Below, in pieces: positions 46,301-55,035 of a stretch of DNA of 64,000 nucleotides (position 1 is its first letter; each line of letters opens with the position of its first letter). This DNA is from JAMLHH01 sp035515235. Its GTDB lineage: Bacteria > Bacteroidota > Bacteroidia > Chitinophagales > JADIYW01. Where the stretch lies: NCBI GenBank assembly GCA_035515235.1, contig DATJBS010000050.1:54410-118409 (forward strand). Direction: 5' to 3'. The translations under genes and the position numbers were made by a program. The notes below the pieces were generated by a model. The model worked only from the letters and a program-made list of their open reading frames with translations, made no database searches and was not told the DNA's origin.

Positions 46301-46353
46301 TAAAAAAATTAGCGCAAGAGCGTGAAATTTCAGGATTAGCAGCTTATGAATAA
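43345..46353 (+). CDS. hsdR: Type I restriction endonuclease subunit R, second system
   Basis: The 1002-residue protein has the nuclease ExK at E133-L-K (VQIELKN), the SF2 Walker A HTTGSGKT at 273-280, DECH at 383-386 and FTGTPIFEEN motif III. Late motifs include DMLLTGFDSKYL. It differs in sequence and length from the first HsdR at 20605, so the two systems are not recent duplicates. Its end overlaps hsdS by 8 nt. Confidence 0.9.
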   Translation: MTKEYQIEENLIEQLKGLKYTYRPDITNRKSLEQNFKAKFEALNRVRLSESEFLRLREEIIEPDVFVASKKLRENQYFQREDGTPLHYTLVNIKDWCKNDFEVISQLRINTENSFQRYDVILLINGLPVVQIELKNHEVTHRKAMQQIVDYKNDLGNGYTNTLMCYMQLFIVSNGFRTLYFSNNKNEHFQFNADEQFLPVYELADVNNKKINRLDAFTEKFLSKCTLGEMISKYMVLVESERKLLVMRPYQVYAVKAIVDCIKDNRGNGYIWHTTGSGKTLTSFKASTLLKDNPDIEKCLFVVDRKDLDRQTREEFNKFQEGSVEENTNTETLVKRLLSSNYADKVIVTTIQKLGLALDGTNTRNYKERLEPLSNQRVVFIFDECHRSQFGENHKAIKEFFPNAQLFGFTGTPIFEENSTAKIREDQYETYKTTESIFEKQLHAYTITHAIEDRNVLKFHIDYYKARSESGERNHLGEAITQQAVAEAIIEKHNTATNQRKFNAVLATASINNAIEYYRIFKTIQEQLQAENEDYIPLNIACVFSPPAQLIAQNGDQQSQKNAADIKQLQEDLAQEKEDNKQNPEEKKKALIEIITNYNQQFGTNHDINNFDIYYQDIQRRIKDQKFSNKDYPHKNKIDITIVVDMLLTGFDSKYLNTLYVDKNLKYHGLIQALSRTNRVLNDTKPYGNILDFRSQQDAVNQAITLFSGEDSSKAKEIWMVDPAPVVIDYYQDAVRKLGVFMQQHNLANEPQEVYNLQGDAAKITFIKNFKEVQRLKTQLDQYTDLDDQQRAKIEAILPKDTYQEFKSSYLEKAKEFRKRQEVEGDDAPEEIQQLDFEFILFASAVIDYDYIMNLTADNLGKKASKQKMSKAQVISLLKSNSNLMDEEEDLTAFIEQVDWSVGQTAEELKQNFEIFKVEKYNKELAKIASDHGLQATTLKTFVEQIMNRMIFDGEKLTDLMAPLELGWKQRSQAEIALMKDLAPQLKKLAQEREISGLAAYE

Positions 46354-47614
46354 AGAAAATAAATTAATACCCGAATTACGTTTCCCTGAGTTTCAAAATG
46401 AGTTAGAATGGGATGATAAAGTCTTAGGTGAGATTTGTGACGTACGGGATGGCACACATGATAGCCCTAAATATGTTTCGGAAGGATTTCCTTTAATTAC
46501 CTCTAAAAACTTACTTGAAAATGGTGAAATGGATTTTGACAATGTGTCCTACTTGTCAAAATATGACTATGATAAAATCAATGAGCGTTCAAAGGTTGAT
46601 ATTAATGACATCCTATTTGGGATGATTGGAACAATAGGTAATCCAGTTATCGTAAAAAGAGACGGGTTTGCAATAAAGAATGTAGCCTTAATTAAAACTA
46701 AAGGCGAGCTGAAACAAGAATATCTCATTCAGCTTATGAAAAGTGATTACATAGATAAACAGTTTCAAAAAGCTAATGCGGGCGGTATTTTAAAATTTAT
46801 TGCCTTAGGAATGATTAGGAAACTTAATATTCCTACACCCCAACCCCAAGAACAACAAAAAATCGCCTCTTGCCTTTCTTCTTTAGATGAACTGCTCACT
46901 GCTCACAATGATAAACTGGAAGCTCTCAAAAATCACAAAAAGGGTTTAATGCAAAATCTTTTCCCGCAAGAAGGCGAAACCGTGCCTAAGGTTCGTTTTT
47001 CGGAGTTTGAAGGTGATGGGGAGTGGATGGAAAATAAACTGGGGGGAGTTGCTGAACTAACATCAAGCAAGAGGGTGCATTTAGCTGATTATGTTGAGAG
47101 TGGAATACCATTTTTCAGAGGTAAGGAAATATCGGAACTAAAAAAAGGGATAATCCCATCTGACATCCTTTATATTTCTGAAGAACAGTATTATGAGATA
47201 AAAGACAAATATGAAGTTCCTAAAGTTGGAGATATTTTAATCACAGCTGTTGGAACACTTGGAAATGTTTATCGGATTACAACCGATAGTAAATTCTATT
47301 TTAAAGATGGTAATTTAATATGGATGAAGAATATCTCTGTGTCTTCATCATTTTTGGAAATTTTACTAGACGCTCGTAAATCTGATGTTTTATTAACAGC
47401 AATTGGTTCTTCTCAAAAAGCTTTGACAATGAAAGCTCTCAATAAACTGATTTTGAGTTTTCCTAAAAATCCAAAAGAACAACAAAAAATCGCTTCTTGT
47501 CTTTCGGCTTTAGATGAATTAATCAGTGCTCAAACAGAGAAGATAGAGCAATTAAAAGAACATAAGAAAGGTTTGATGCAGGGTTTGTTTCCGAAGATAA
47601 TAGAACACAGATAA
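46346..47614 (+). CDS. hsdS: Type I specificity subunit, second system
   Basis: The 422-residue protein has two recognition domains. Each is followed by the same helix: PQPQEQQKIASCLSSLDELL with KLEALKNHKKGLMQNLFP near residue 170-210, and NPKEQQKIASCLSALDELI with IEQLKEHKKGLMQGLFP at the C-terminus. The repeat is clear. The last residues (IEHR) are encoded by the first bases of the tandem repeat array that follows. It starts 8 nt inside hsdR. Confidence 0.9.
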   Translation: MNKENKLIPELRFPEFQNELEWDDKVLGEICDVRDGTHDSPKYVSEGFPLITSKNLLENGEMDFDNVSYLSKYDYDKINERSKVDINDILFGMIGTIGNPVIVKRDGFAIKNVALIKTKGELKQEYLIQLMKSDYIDKQFQKANAGGILKFIALGMIRKLNIPTPQPQEQQKIASCLSSLDELLTAHNDKLEALKNHKKGLMQNLFPQEGETVPKVRFSEFEGDGEWMENKLGGVAELTSSKRVHLADYVESGIPFFRGKEISELKKGIIPSDILYISEEQYYEIKDKYEVPKVGDILITAVGTLGNVYRITTDSKFYFKDGNLIWMKNISVSSSFLEILLDARKSDVLLTAIGSSQKALTMKALNKLILSFPKNPKEQQKIASCLSALDELISAQTEKIEQLKEHKKGLMQGLFPKIIEHR

Positions 47615-48142
47615 AGCGTCCCAAAACAAAAATGATAGAACACGGATAACACAGATGCGAAGCAACGCAGATTTTTCAGATTTTTTTAAATCAGCGTTTG
47701 AAAATCAGTGTGATCAGCGTTCCAAAACATAAACAAATATGATAGAACACAGATGCGAAGCATCGCAGATTTTTCAGATTTTTTTTAAATCAGCGTTTGA
47801 AAATCAGCGTGATCAGCATTCCAAAACATAAACAAAAATGATAGAACACAGATGCGAAGCATCGCAGATTTTTCAGATTTTTTTAAATCAGCGTTTGAAA
47901 ATCAGCGTGATCAGCGTTCCAAAACATAAACAAAAATGATAGAATACAGATGCGAAGCATCGCAGATTTTTCAGATTTTATTTAAATCAGCGTTTGAAAA
48001 TCAGCGTGATCAGCGTTCCAAAACATAAACAAAAATGATAGAACACAGATGACACAGATGCGAAGCATCACCGATTTTTCAGATTTTATTTAAATCAGCG
48101 TTTGAAAATCAGCGTGATCAGCGTTCCAAAACATAAACAAAA
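47602..48142. repeat. Tandem array of about 99-bp units (five units plus a short partial)
   Basis: Units begin at 47632, 47739, 47838, 47936 and 48035 (spacings 107, 99, 98, 99, 108). Each reads ATGATAGAACACAGATGCGAAG, a T-rich tract around CAGATTTTTCAGATT, AAATCAGCGTTTGAAAATCAG, then GTGATCAGCGTTCC and AAAACATAAACAAAA. A short partial unit overlaps the hsdS stop (47602-47631). The last unit ends exactly at the start codon of the GxxExxY gene. The repeat is not coding because unit lengths vary and one base is lost in unit 3. Confidence 0.85.
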
Positions 48143-48535
48143 ATGGAATTATTATACAAAGAACTAACCGAACAAATTATAAAAGCATTTTATGATGTTT
48201 ATAATGAATTAGGCTATGGATTTTTAGAAAAGGTCTATCAAAACTCCTTGTATATGGAGTTAAAGAACAGAGGCTTCAATGTTGAAGCGCAAAAGCAAAT
48301 AAAGGTATATTATAAAAACACAGTTGTCGGAGAATATTATGCTGATTTGATTGTAAATAACTTAATTATACTTGAATTAAAAGCTACAGAAGTAATTGTA
48401 AAAGAATTTGAGTTTCAGTTATTAAACTATTTAAGAGCCACAGATATAGAAGTAGGATTATTGTTAAACTTTGGTATAAAACCTGAGTTCAGAAGAAAAG
48501 TATTTGACAATAGTAGAAAAAATCCAAATCAATAG
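48143..48535 (+). CDS. GxxExxY-family protein, PD-(D/E)xK-like fold
   Basis: The 130-residue protein has the family motif G26-F-L-E29-K-V-Y32. A nuclease-like core follows: D68 in YYADLIVNN and E78-L-K80 in LIILELKAT. The family is common in Bacteroidota and often follows repeats like those at 47602-48142. Its position inside a type I operon, with the ATG at the end of a repeat unit, suggests it is a mobile or inserted gene. Catalytic function is not established. Confidence 0.75.
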   Translation: MELLYKELTEQIIKAFYDVYNELGYGFLEKVYQNSLYMELKNRGFNVEAQKQIKVYYKNTVVGEYYADLIVNNLIILELKATEVIVKEFEFQLLNYLRATDIEVGLLLNFGIKPEFRRKVFDNSRKNPNQ

Positions 48536-48604
48536 CACAAGAATTTTATATAAAAGATTTTTAAAATTATCAATTGAAAACCCTTTATTCTTAATTGAAA
48601 AAAC

Positions 48605-50218
48605 ATGACTCAAAAAGAACAACATAAAAAACTAGGAGATACACTTTGGGGTATTGCAAATGATTTGAGAGGTGCAATGAATGCAGATGATTTCCGTGAT
48701 TATATGCTTTCGTTTTTGTTTTTAAGATACCTATCTCATAATTATGAAGAATCTGTCAAAAAGGAATTAGGTGCTGATTATCCAAAACCAGAAAAAGAAG
48801 ATGGTCGCACACCTTTAGGACTTTGGTATTTAGCTAACGAAGAAGATATCCCCGAATTTGAAAAACAGATGCGTAGGAAGGTACATTATGTCATCCAACC
48901 GCAACATCTTTGGAGCAATATTTCTGAACTAGCACGTACACAAAATGGAGATTTATTAGTCACCTTGGAAGAAGGTTTCCGCTATATCGAAAATGAATCT
49001 TTTGATAATTCCTTTCAAGGATTATTCTCAGAAATCAATCTAAACTCAGAAAAGCTTGGGAAAACACCTGCTGAACGAAATAAAAAGCTTTGCAACATCA
49101 TCCAAAAGATTGCAGAAGGCATTGCTGATTTTTCAACCGATACCGATACACTTGGGGATGCCTATGAGTATTTAATTGGACAATTTGCTGCAGGTTCAGG
49201 CAAAAAAGCAGGTGAGTTTTATACGCCACAGCAGATTTCAACCATCCTTTCGGAGATAGTTACCTTAGACAGTCAAGACCCATCAACAGGCAAGAAAAGC
49301 AAGTTGGACAAAGTATTGGACTTTGCTTGCGGTTCGGGTTCCCTATTATTGAACGTGCGAAAGCGTATCAAAGACAATGGCGGTACAGTAGGTAAAATTT
49401 ACGGACAAGAGAACAACATCACCACCTACAACTTGGCAAGAATGAACATGCTTTTACATGGCATGAAGGACACGGAATTTGAAATATATCATGGTGATAC
49501 TTTAAAAAATCAGTGGGATATTTTGAATGAAATGAACCCCTCCAAGAAAACTGAATTTGATGCAATAGTAGCCAATCCACCTTTCAGTTTACGTTGGGAA
49601 CCTAATGATACTATAGCGGAAGATTTCCGTTTCAAGAATTATGGTTTAGCACCAAAGTCTGCCGCAGATTTTGCTTTTCTATTACATGGATTTCACTTCT
49701 TAGGCAAAGAAGGAACGATGGCTATCATCTTACCTCATGGCGTTTTGTTCCGTGGAGGTGCCGAAGAGCGCATAAGAACCAAACTCTTAAAAGATAACAA
49801 TATTGATACAGTGATTGGTCTGCCTTCTAACCTATTCTATTCCACAGGAATTCCTGTTTGCATACTTGTTTTAAAGAAATGTAAAAAGGAAGATGATGTC
49901 TTATTCATTAATGCTAGCGAGCATTTCGAAAAAGGAAAAAGACAAAATGAACTCACAGAAATAAACATTGCAAACATTGTAGAAACCTACAAGTACAGAA
50001 AAGAAACCGAACGCTATTCTCGTAAAGTTTCTATGGACGAAATTGAAAAAAATGGTTACAACCTAAATATTTCAAGATATGTGAGTACAGCAGAGGATGA
50101 AGTGCAAATAAATTTAGAAGAAGTCAATGAAAATCTGATTGCTATCAATGAACGAATTGAACAGAAAATAAAAGAACACAATGAATTTTTAAAAGAATTG
50201 GGCTTAAATACTATTTAG
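48605..50218 (+). CDS. hsdM: Type I methyltransferase subunit, second system
   Basis: The product is 537 residues, the standard HsdM length. Motif I is DFACGSGSLL (D239) and the N6 motif is NPPF starting at N324. The helical N-terminal domain begins LGDTLWGIANDLRGAMN. Placing hsdM last, after hsdR, hsdS, repeats and a GxxExxY gene, is unlike the compact first operon. It starts 70 nt after the GxxExxY stop. Confidence 0.9.
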   Translation: MTQKEQHKKLGDTLWGIANDLRGAMNADDFRDYMLSFLFLRYLSHNYEESVKKELGADYPKPEKEDGRTPLGLWYLANEEDIPEFEKQMRRKVHYVIQPQHLWSNISELARTQNGDLLVTLEEGFRYIENESFDNSFQGLFSEINLNSEKLGKTPAERNKKLCNIIQKIAEGIADFSTDTDTLGDAYEYLIGQFAAGSGKKAGEFYTPQQISTILSEIVTLDSQDPSTGKKSKLDKVLDFACGSGSLLLNVRKRIKDNGGTVGKIYGQENNITTYNLARMNMLLHGMKDTEFEIYHGDTLKNQWDILNEMNPSKKTEFDAIVANPPFSLRWEPNDTIAEDFRFKNYGLAPKSAADFAFLLHGFHFLGKEGTMAIILPHGVLFRGGAEERIRTKLLKDNNIDTVIGLPSNLFYSTGIPVCILVLKKCKKEDDVLFINASEHFEKGKRQNELTEINIANIVETYKYRKETERYSRKVSMDEIEKNGYNLNISRYVSTAEDEVQINLEEVNENLIAINERIEQKIKEHNEFLKELGLNTI

Positions 50219-50304
50219 TGAAAATTTTAATTTTAAACCTTCCCTACTCTATCAAATCAAATAATGCTTAGCTTTAAACTAGCTAACATTTAAAACAAAC
50301 TATC

Positions 50305-50403
50305 ATGGCAAAAAGTAAAGACGCAAAAAAGGCTGTAAAAAAAGAACCTCTTAAAACTCCAAAAGAGAAAAAAGCTGAAAAGAAAATTAAGAAATCTAAT
50401 TAA
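50305..50403 (+). CDS. Small Lys-rich protein (32 codons)
   Basis: An ATG opens 32 residues, MAKSKDAKKAVKKEPLKTPK then a run of Lys/Glu/Ile ending KKSN. Short, very basic proteins of this form recur in Bacteroidota. The ORF is directly followed by a strong terminator, which supports a real transcript. The function is unknown; nucleic-acid or ribosome binding is a guess from charge. The rest of 50219-50676 is spacer. Confidence 0.55.
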   Translation: MAKSKDAKKAVKKEPLKTPKEKKAEKKIKKSN

Positions 50404-50419
50404 AATGAAAACAGTTCAA

Positions 50420-50461
50420 AACTAACTACTTGCTTTTACGTAAGTAGTTAGTTGATTTTTT
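50420..50461 (+). terminator. Strong terminator after the Lys-rich gene
   Basis: A 12-bp perfect stem, AACTAACTACTT (50420-50431) with AAGTAGTTAGTT (50442-50453), and a 10-nt loop is followed by GATTTTTT. It ends the second restriction region. Confidence 0.85.
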
Positions 50462-50676
50462 ACACAAAAAACAAAAAGTTTTCCTTTAAATATCATCTAT
50501 TTCTTTCAAGATTATACATCTTTCTCATTCATCCTTCCAGTAAGAGAATTTCTCAAAAGGCTATAATCCATGAGTTTTGATCTCTTTTGCAAGTGAGGAT
50601 TTGCATACAGGTTTTTATTATTTGAAATAAAGAACTTTCATAATAGTATCGCTATCTTTAAATATAGAATTTCAAA

Positions 50677-51141
50677 ATGCGAATACGAATACTATTATTA
50701 TTGTCAATATTTTTGACTTCCTGTACTTCAACAAAATTAATTGAAGATGCTCCCATAAATTATTCAGAAGGAGTAATATATTTTCTAGTTTTTAATATTT
50801 CTCAAGATACTGCTCTGAAAAATAGCACCATCCACTTAACGAGTAAAATCAATAGTGTTGGAGAAATAAAAAATAATTTTCAAGAGCATATTGATTCCGA
50901 AAATTATCTCAAAGTAGAGGTCTACGATAAAGATCTACTCATCAACACCATCATTATAGAACATCCACTATATAAAAACATAGAATATTTTGATGAAGAA
51001 AAATTGTCCACCAAATTTATTGAATTGGATTCAGCGGATTTTTTCATACGACTTCAAGTAAACAATCCATCTAATGTGATTAATATTTCTGAAGTTCTAA
51101 ATCATTCTACTCCTGTCGAACTGCTAAAAATAAAATTATGA
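50677..51141 (+). CDS. Lipoprotein of unknown function
   Basis: The product is 154 residues. The signal ends at lipobox FLTSC (lipid Cys 16). The rest is a beta-rich region with regular alternation of Ile/Val and polar residues. It overlaps the next gene by ATGA (51138-51141) and may act with the secreted peptidase. No family is recognised. Confidence 0.6.
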   Translation: MRIRILLLLSIFLTSCTSTKLIEDAPINYSEGVIYFLVFNISQDTALKNSTIHLTSKINSVGEIKNNFQEHIDSENYLKVEVYDKDLLINTIIIEHPLYKNIEYFDEEKLSTKFIELDSADFFIRLQVNNPSNVINISEVLNHSTPVELLKIKL

Positions 51142-52547
51142 AAAAACTACTACTTCTGATATTCGTTCAGCTGACGATATGGAGCACTGTACACGCTCAA
51201 AAATTTGATGTAGATACTTTGCAGTTTAACGGAATTATCAATAAATACATCAATATTGTAATTATGGGGGATGGCTACACCTCTACTGAACAGGATAAAT
51301 TCGTATTAGATGCCCAAAACTTATCTACTTATTTATTCACGCAAGAACCCTGGTCTAATTACAAAAACTACTTTAATATATTTGTCATTAGAGTCGTTTC
51401 TGCAGAGTCGGGAGCAAGACATCCTAATACTGCTAGTGATTGCAACTCAGCGAATCCTAAAGTACCTATATCTAAACCCAATACCTATTTTGGAAGCAGT
51501 TTCGATAGCTACGGCATCCATAGATTAATTGTGCCTTCCAATGTCACTAATATTGTAAAAGTCCTATCTGCAAACTTTCCTAAGTACGACCAAGTTCTCA
51601 TTCTTGCCAATAGCCCTTATTATGGAGGAAGTGGAGGAAACTATTCAACTACAACTTTAGATAAATACAGTCCTGAAATTGTTGCTCACGAAATGGGACA
51701 TTCCTTTGCTAATCTCGCTGATGAATATTATGCAGGTGCTAGTTACACCTCTGAAAGACCAAATATGACTAGACAGAAAAATCCAAGTCTAGTGAAGTGG
51801 AAAAATTGGGTAGGTCATAATGAAATTGGCGTTTACCAATATTGTTGCGGTGGGAATTCTGCACAATGGTATAAACCTTTTACAAGATGTAAAATGGAAT
51901 ATTTGAATAATCCTTACTGCGAGGTTTGTAAAGAAGCAATTGTAGAGAAGATTCACACTCTAGCAAAACCTATTATTAGCTATACTCCTATCTCTTCTGA
52001 TATCAATACATCAGATCAATGGATAGATTTTAACTTAACTGAATTGATTAAACCGATTCCTAATACACTCAATATTCAATGGCAGTTAGATGGAGTCGAT
52101 GTTCTTTATAATAAGGATTCTTTTCAATTAGATCAAAATACTCTGACTAATCCTGCACATACAGTTACTGTAATTGTAGAGGATACCACCTCTTTTACAA
52201 GAATAGATAATCATTCAACAAAACACGTCAGTACAATTACTTGGAACATCTACAAAACCATTACCGGCACTCAACTCAACAGCTTCCAAAATAATATCAT
52301 TTACTCTATCTACCCAAATCCGACGAATGACATTTTAAATATTTCGGTAGAATTGGAACATAAAGAAAATTTATCCATACAAATTTATACTATAGATGGA
52401 AAATTATTACAAGATCTTGGTAATGAAAGCAGTGTAGACAAAAACCATACGAAAACTTTAAGTATTGGACATTTAAATAATGGTACTTATGCACTAGTAT
52501 TTAATGTAGGCAGTCTTAGACAAACTCAGCTTTTTGTCAAACAATAA
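51138..52547 (+). CDS. Secreted M64-type metallopeptidase with a T9SS sorting domain
   Basis: The 469-residue protein has a cleavable signal peptide (about 1-20, ending VHAQ). The peptidase domain starts INIVIMGDGYT and has the zinc site HEMGH (184-188) with DEYY, the M64 pattern. Residues about 385-469 form a type A T9SS sorting domain (YPNPTNDILNI...GTYALVFN...TQLFVKQ). The enzyme should be exported and anchored or released by the type IX system. It is coupled by ATGA to the preceding lipoprotein. Confidence 0.85.
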   Translation: MKKLLLLIFVQLTIWSTVHAQKFDVDTLQFNGIINKYINIVIMGDGYTSTEQDKFVLDAQNLSTYLFTQEPWSNYKNYFNIFVIRVVSAESGARHPNTASDCNSANPKVPISKPNTYFGSSFDSYGIHRLIVPSNVTNIVKVLSANFPKYDQVLILANSPYYGGSGGNYSTTTLDKYSPEIVAHEMGHSFANLADEYYAGASYTSERPNMTRQKNPSLVKWKNWVGHNEIGVYQYCCGGNSAQWYKPFTRCKMEYLNNPYCEVCKEAIVEKIHTLAKPIISYTPISSDINTSDQWIDFNLTELIKPIPNTLNIQWQLDGVDVLYNKDSFQLDQNTLTNPAHTVTVIVEDTTSFTRIDNHSTKHVSTITWNIYKTITGTQLNSFQNNIIYSIYPNPTNDILNISVELEHKENLSIQIYTIDGKLLQDLGNESSVDKNHTKTLSIGHLNNGTYALVFNVGSLRQTQLFVKQ

Positions 52548-52570
52548 ACCAATAATTGACAATAGATTCT

Positions 52571-54154
52571 CTATTCCATTTCGGTCATCACTACAAATTC
52601 TTGATCAATTACTTGAAGATGATCAATTAAATTATCTAAGAATTTCTGACCGTGCTTAGAGTATATGTTTAAGAAGTTATCATGTCTTTCTTGCAATGCG
52701 TGGTTGGGAAACAAGCTCTGATAGATACTATCGATTTGCTTAAGACTAGTATCGTGTTGATGTTTGATAGATCTTAAAATCTTACCTTCAATTTGATTCA
52801 AAGTGTTTTGAATTTTCTGAGCATCTGCTCCCACCGACGGACCCAAAGTAGAATCTACTAATGCAGCTTTATCTCGTACTTTCTCCATCCAATCTTGAAT
52901 AGCTTCTCTCTCCTTTGATAAATCAGAATCAAAATCACTATTCTTCAAAATATATTCTTTTTTTACAGCTTCTTTATCTTTAAAAATATCAGTGATTTGC
53001 AAATCTAACTTTTGCATTTTTTGAGCCACAGAGTGATTCACCCATAGCATAGAAGTTCGAGGAATGAGTACAGGATATTGAACTCCATAATACTCAAATA
53101 CCGAAGTCAATTGCATCCAATAAGCCACCTCAGCACCTCCACCTATATATGCAATAGAAGGTAAAACGCTTTGCTGGAATAATGGACGAAGAATAACATT
53201 TGGACTGAAGTTTTCTGGAGATGAATTAATCTCATTCAACAATTCTTCTTTCGACCAAATTCTCCCATTTATCTCATAGTCTTCTCCATGTGGAGCTATT
53301 CTATGTCGAAAAGTATCTCCTAAATGAAATAAATTAATCTCTCTTCCAGTAGCTTGTGCATGATAGCCACTAGATATTAACTTCTCTGATTTTTCTAATA
53401 ATAAAGGATATGATGCTTGATATAAAACTTCATTTTTTATGATATCTGATACCGATTCTTTGAATGCATGGTCATCTCCATTCACTATCACTAATCCATA
53501 TCTTCCAAACAATCCATTGACTAATTCTCTAGTAGCTTGCTCTACGTTTTTGTGGGAATAAGCTCTTTTAATCAAACCTTGAATATCATCTGGATTGCTA
53601 TCGCCTAAAATTTGTACAACTTGATCGACAACTTCTTGGATTTCATTTAGTGCAAAATGCCCTACAGGACCAGTTTGATCGGATTCCCAAGTGATTTTTT
53701 TACCGAAAAGATAGATATGATTCACTTCTTCAAAATCGTGATCTTCACTACCCATCCAATAAATAGGCACAAAATTCTTCTCAGGAAAATCTGCGTTTAA
53801 CTTTTTAGCTAGCGCAATAGCATTAGCGATTTTGATGACATAGTACAATGGTCCACCCAAAAGTGAAAGTTGATGAGCCGTGATAATACAAAATGTATTT
53901 TCATCTTGAAGGGAGTCAATTTGAGTTTTGACAACTTCAGAAATATCTATCGTTTTGTATTGATCAGTGATCACTTTTACTAATTGATTCCTATCAATTT
54001 TCAAAGGATATGGAGTATTGATAAGTTGCTCCAAGCCTTCTTGAGCCAATGGATAAGGAGTTCTTATGGAATCTGGAAGTCGGTGATTGGTATAATCAGA
54101 AACAAGTTTTGAAAAAAAACTTACATCACTAAACTTGTAATTATCTATGTGCAT
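52571..54154 (-). CDS. bshC: Bacillithiol biosynthesis cysteine-adding enzyme BshC
   Basis: The 527-residue protein has an N-terminal Rossmann-like domain with TAHQLSLLGGPLYYVIKI and PIYWMGSEDHDFEEV, and a C-terminal coiled coil (about 400-500), the BshC architecture. It is thought to add Cys to GlcN-malate in the last step of bacillithiol synthesis. bshA and bshB are not in the window. It is read from the opposite strand to the M64 gene. A START gene follows upstream on the same strand. Confidence 0.9.
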   Translation of the reverse strand: MHIDNYKFSDVSFFSKLVSDYTNHRLPDSIRTPYPLAQEGLEQLINTPYPLKIDRNQLVKVITDQYKTIDISEVVKTQIDSLQDENTFCIITAHQLSLLGGPLYYVIKIANAIALAKKLNADFPEKNFVPIYWMGSEDHDFEEVNHIYLFGKKITWESDQTGPVGHFALNEIQEVVDQVVQILGDSNPDDIQGLIKRAYSHKNVEQATRELVNGLFGRYGLVIVNGDDHAFKESVSDIIKNEVLYQASYPLLLEKSEKLISSGYHAQATGREINLFHLGDTFRHRIAPHGEDYEINGRIWSKEELLNEINSSPENFSPNVILRPLFQQSVLPSIAYIGGGAEVAYWMQLTSVFEYYGVQYPVLIPRTSMLWVNHSVAQKMQKLDLQITDIFKDKEAVKKEYILKNSDFDSDLSKEREAIQDWMEKVRDKAALVDSTLGPSVGADAQKIQNTLNQIEGKILRSIKHQHDTSLKQIDSIYQSLFPNHALQERHDNFLNIYSKHGQKFLDNLIDHLQVIDQEFVVMTEME

Positions 54155-54196
54155 TCAGTATAAAATTTCAACTATTGAAAATCAATTCAATGTTGA

Positions 54197-54802
54197 TTAA
54201 AACAATTTTCTTAGGTTTTCTAACATTTCAAAAGGAGCATTTACAGAAGCAGAATTCGCTAAACCTTCAGGCACATTACCTCCAGGGCTGCTATAAGCTT
54301 GATGTGTGACATCTACCATTCCACCAGGCAAAGGTGATATTTTCCAATATCCTTTCATATTTTCCACTCTCACATTACCTTTAGTATGTGGTCTGATATC
54401 ATTTACTGCACTTACTTTTATCACTACAGTTCCATCTTTATCAGGAGCCTCTTTATGATATAAAGTCACTAAATCTCTATTAGAAGCAGGCCAAGGTGTT
54501 TCGATAATCATATAAGTATAAAAGTCCCCGTTAGGATCTTTTTTTACAATTTCTACACTACCTTTTTTAGCTTTATACATGAATTTATCATGATTCGTAT
54601 GATTCGATAGAAATTTAACTACATCGTTGACTGATGCTTTAAATTGAATATTTCCTTTAAATTCTTTGAGCTTACTGCCTTCCATTTTTCTATTAAAGAC
54701 TTTGATTCCATCTTTATCTTTCACTAAATCCCATTGACCTTGAGCCATTAAGATACTTGCAAATGCTAGAAAGCTGAATAATGTTGCGTATAATGTTTTC
54801 AT
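54197..54802 (-). CDS. START-domain lipid-binding protein
   Basis: The 201-residue protein has a signal peptide (about 1-20, ending LMAQ) and a START fold: WDLVKDKDGIKVFNRKMEGS, ETPWPASNRDLVTLY and GYWKISPLPGGMVDVTHQA. START domains bind lipids or sterols. The export signal suggests a periplasmic role. It is transcribed towards bshC with 42 nt between them, so a shared transcript is possible. Confidence 0.75.
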   Translation of the reverse strand: MKTLYATLFSFLAFASILMAQGQWDLVKDKDGIKVFNRKMEGSKLKEFKGNIQFKASVNDVVKFLSNHTNHDKFMYKAKKGSVEIVKKDPNGDFYTYMIIETPWPASNRDLVTLYHKEAPDKDGTVVIKVSAVNDIRPHTKGNVRVENMKGYWKISPLPGGMVDVTHQAYSSPGGNVPEGLANSASVNAPFEMLENLRKLF

Positions 54803-55035
54803 ATTCCTATTTGAACTCTATACCTAACGAAAATCATGCCCAAATGTTTTTTCAGATTGCGATTGTTAAGTATTTACTACTAGAATTTAAGTATTACTAA
54901 ATCTCAGAATAAACAAATTATCTTAATGATTTAGGTAGAATTAGGAATCATTTTCAAAGATTGCTCTGATTTTTTTCAAATCATTGAGCTTTAACTCTTC
55001 AATGATTATCTTCATTCATTAATTGAAAATTCAGA

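Noticed and set aside
47739..47837. Each repeat unit as a 30-codon gene (MIEHRCEASQIFQI...)
   Set aside because: The frame is lost in unit 3 by one missing T and stopped early in unit 5, so coding is not conserved.
47632..48142. CRISPR-like array
   Set aside because: The repeated part is nearly the whole 98-108 bp unit, with no variable spacers between short repeats, and no cas genes are nearby.
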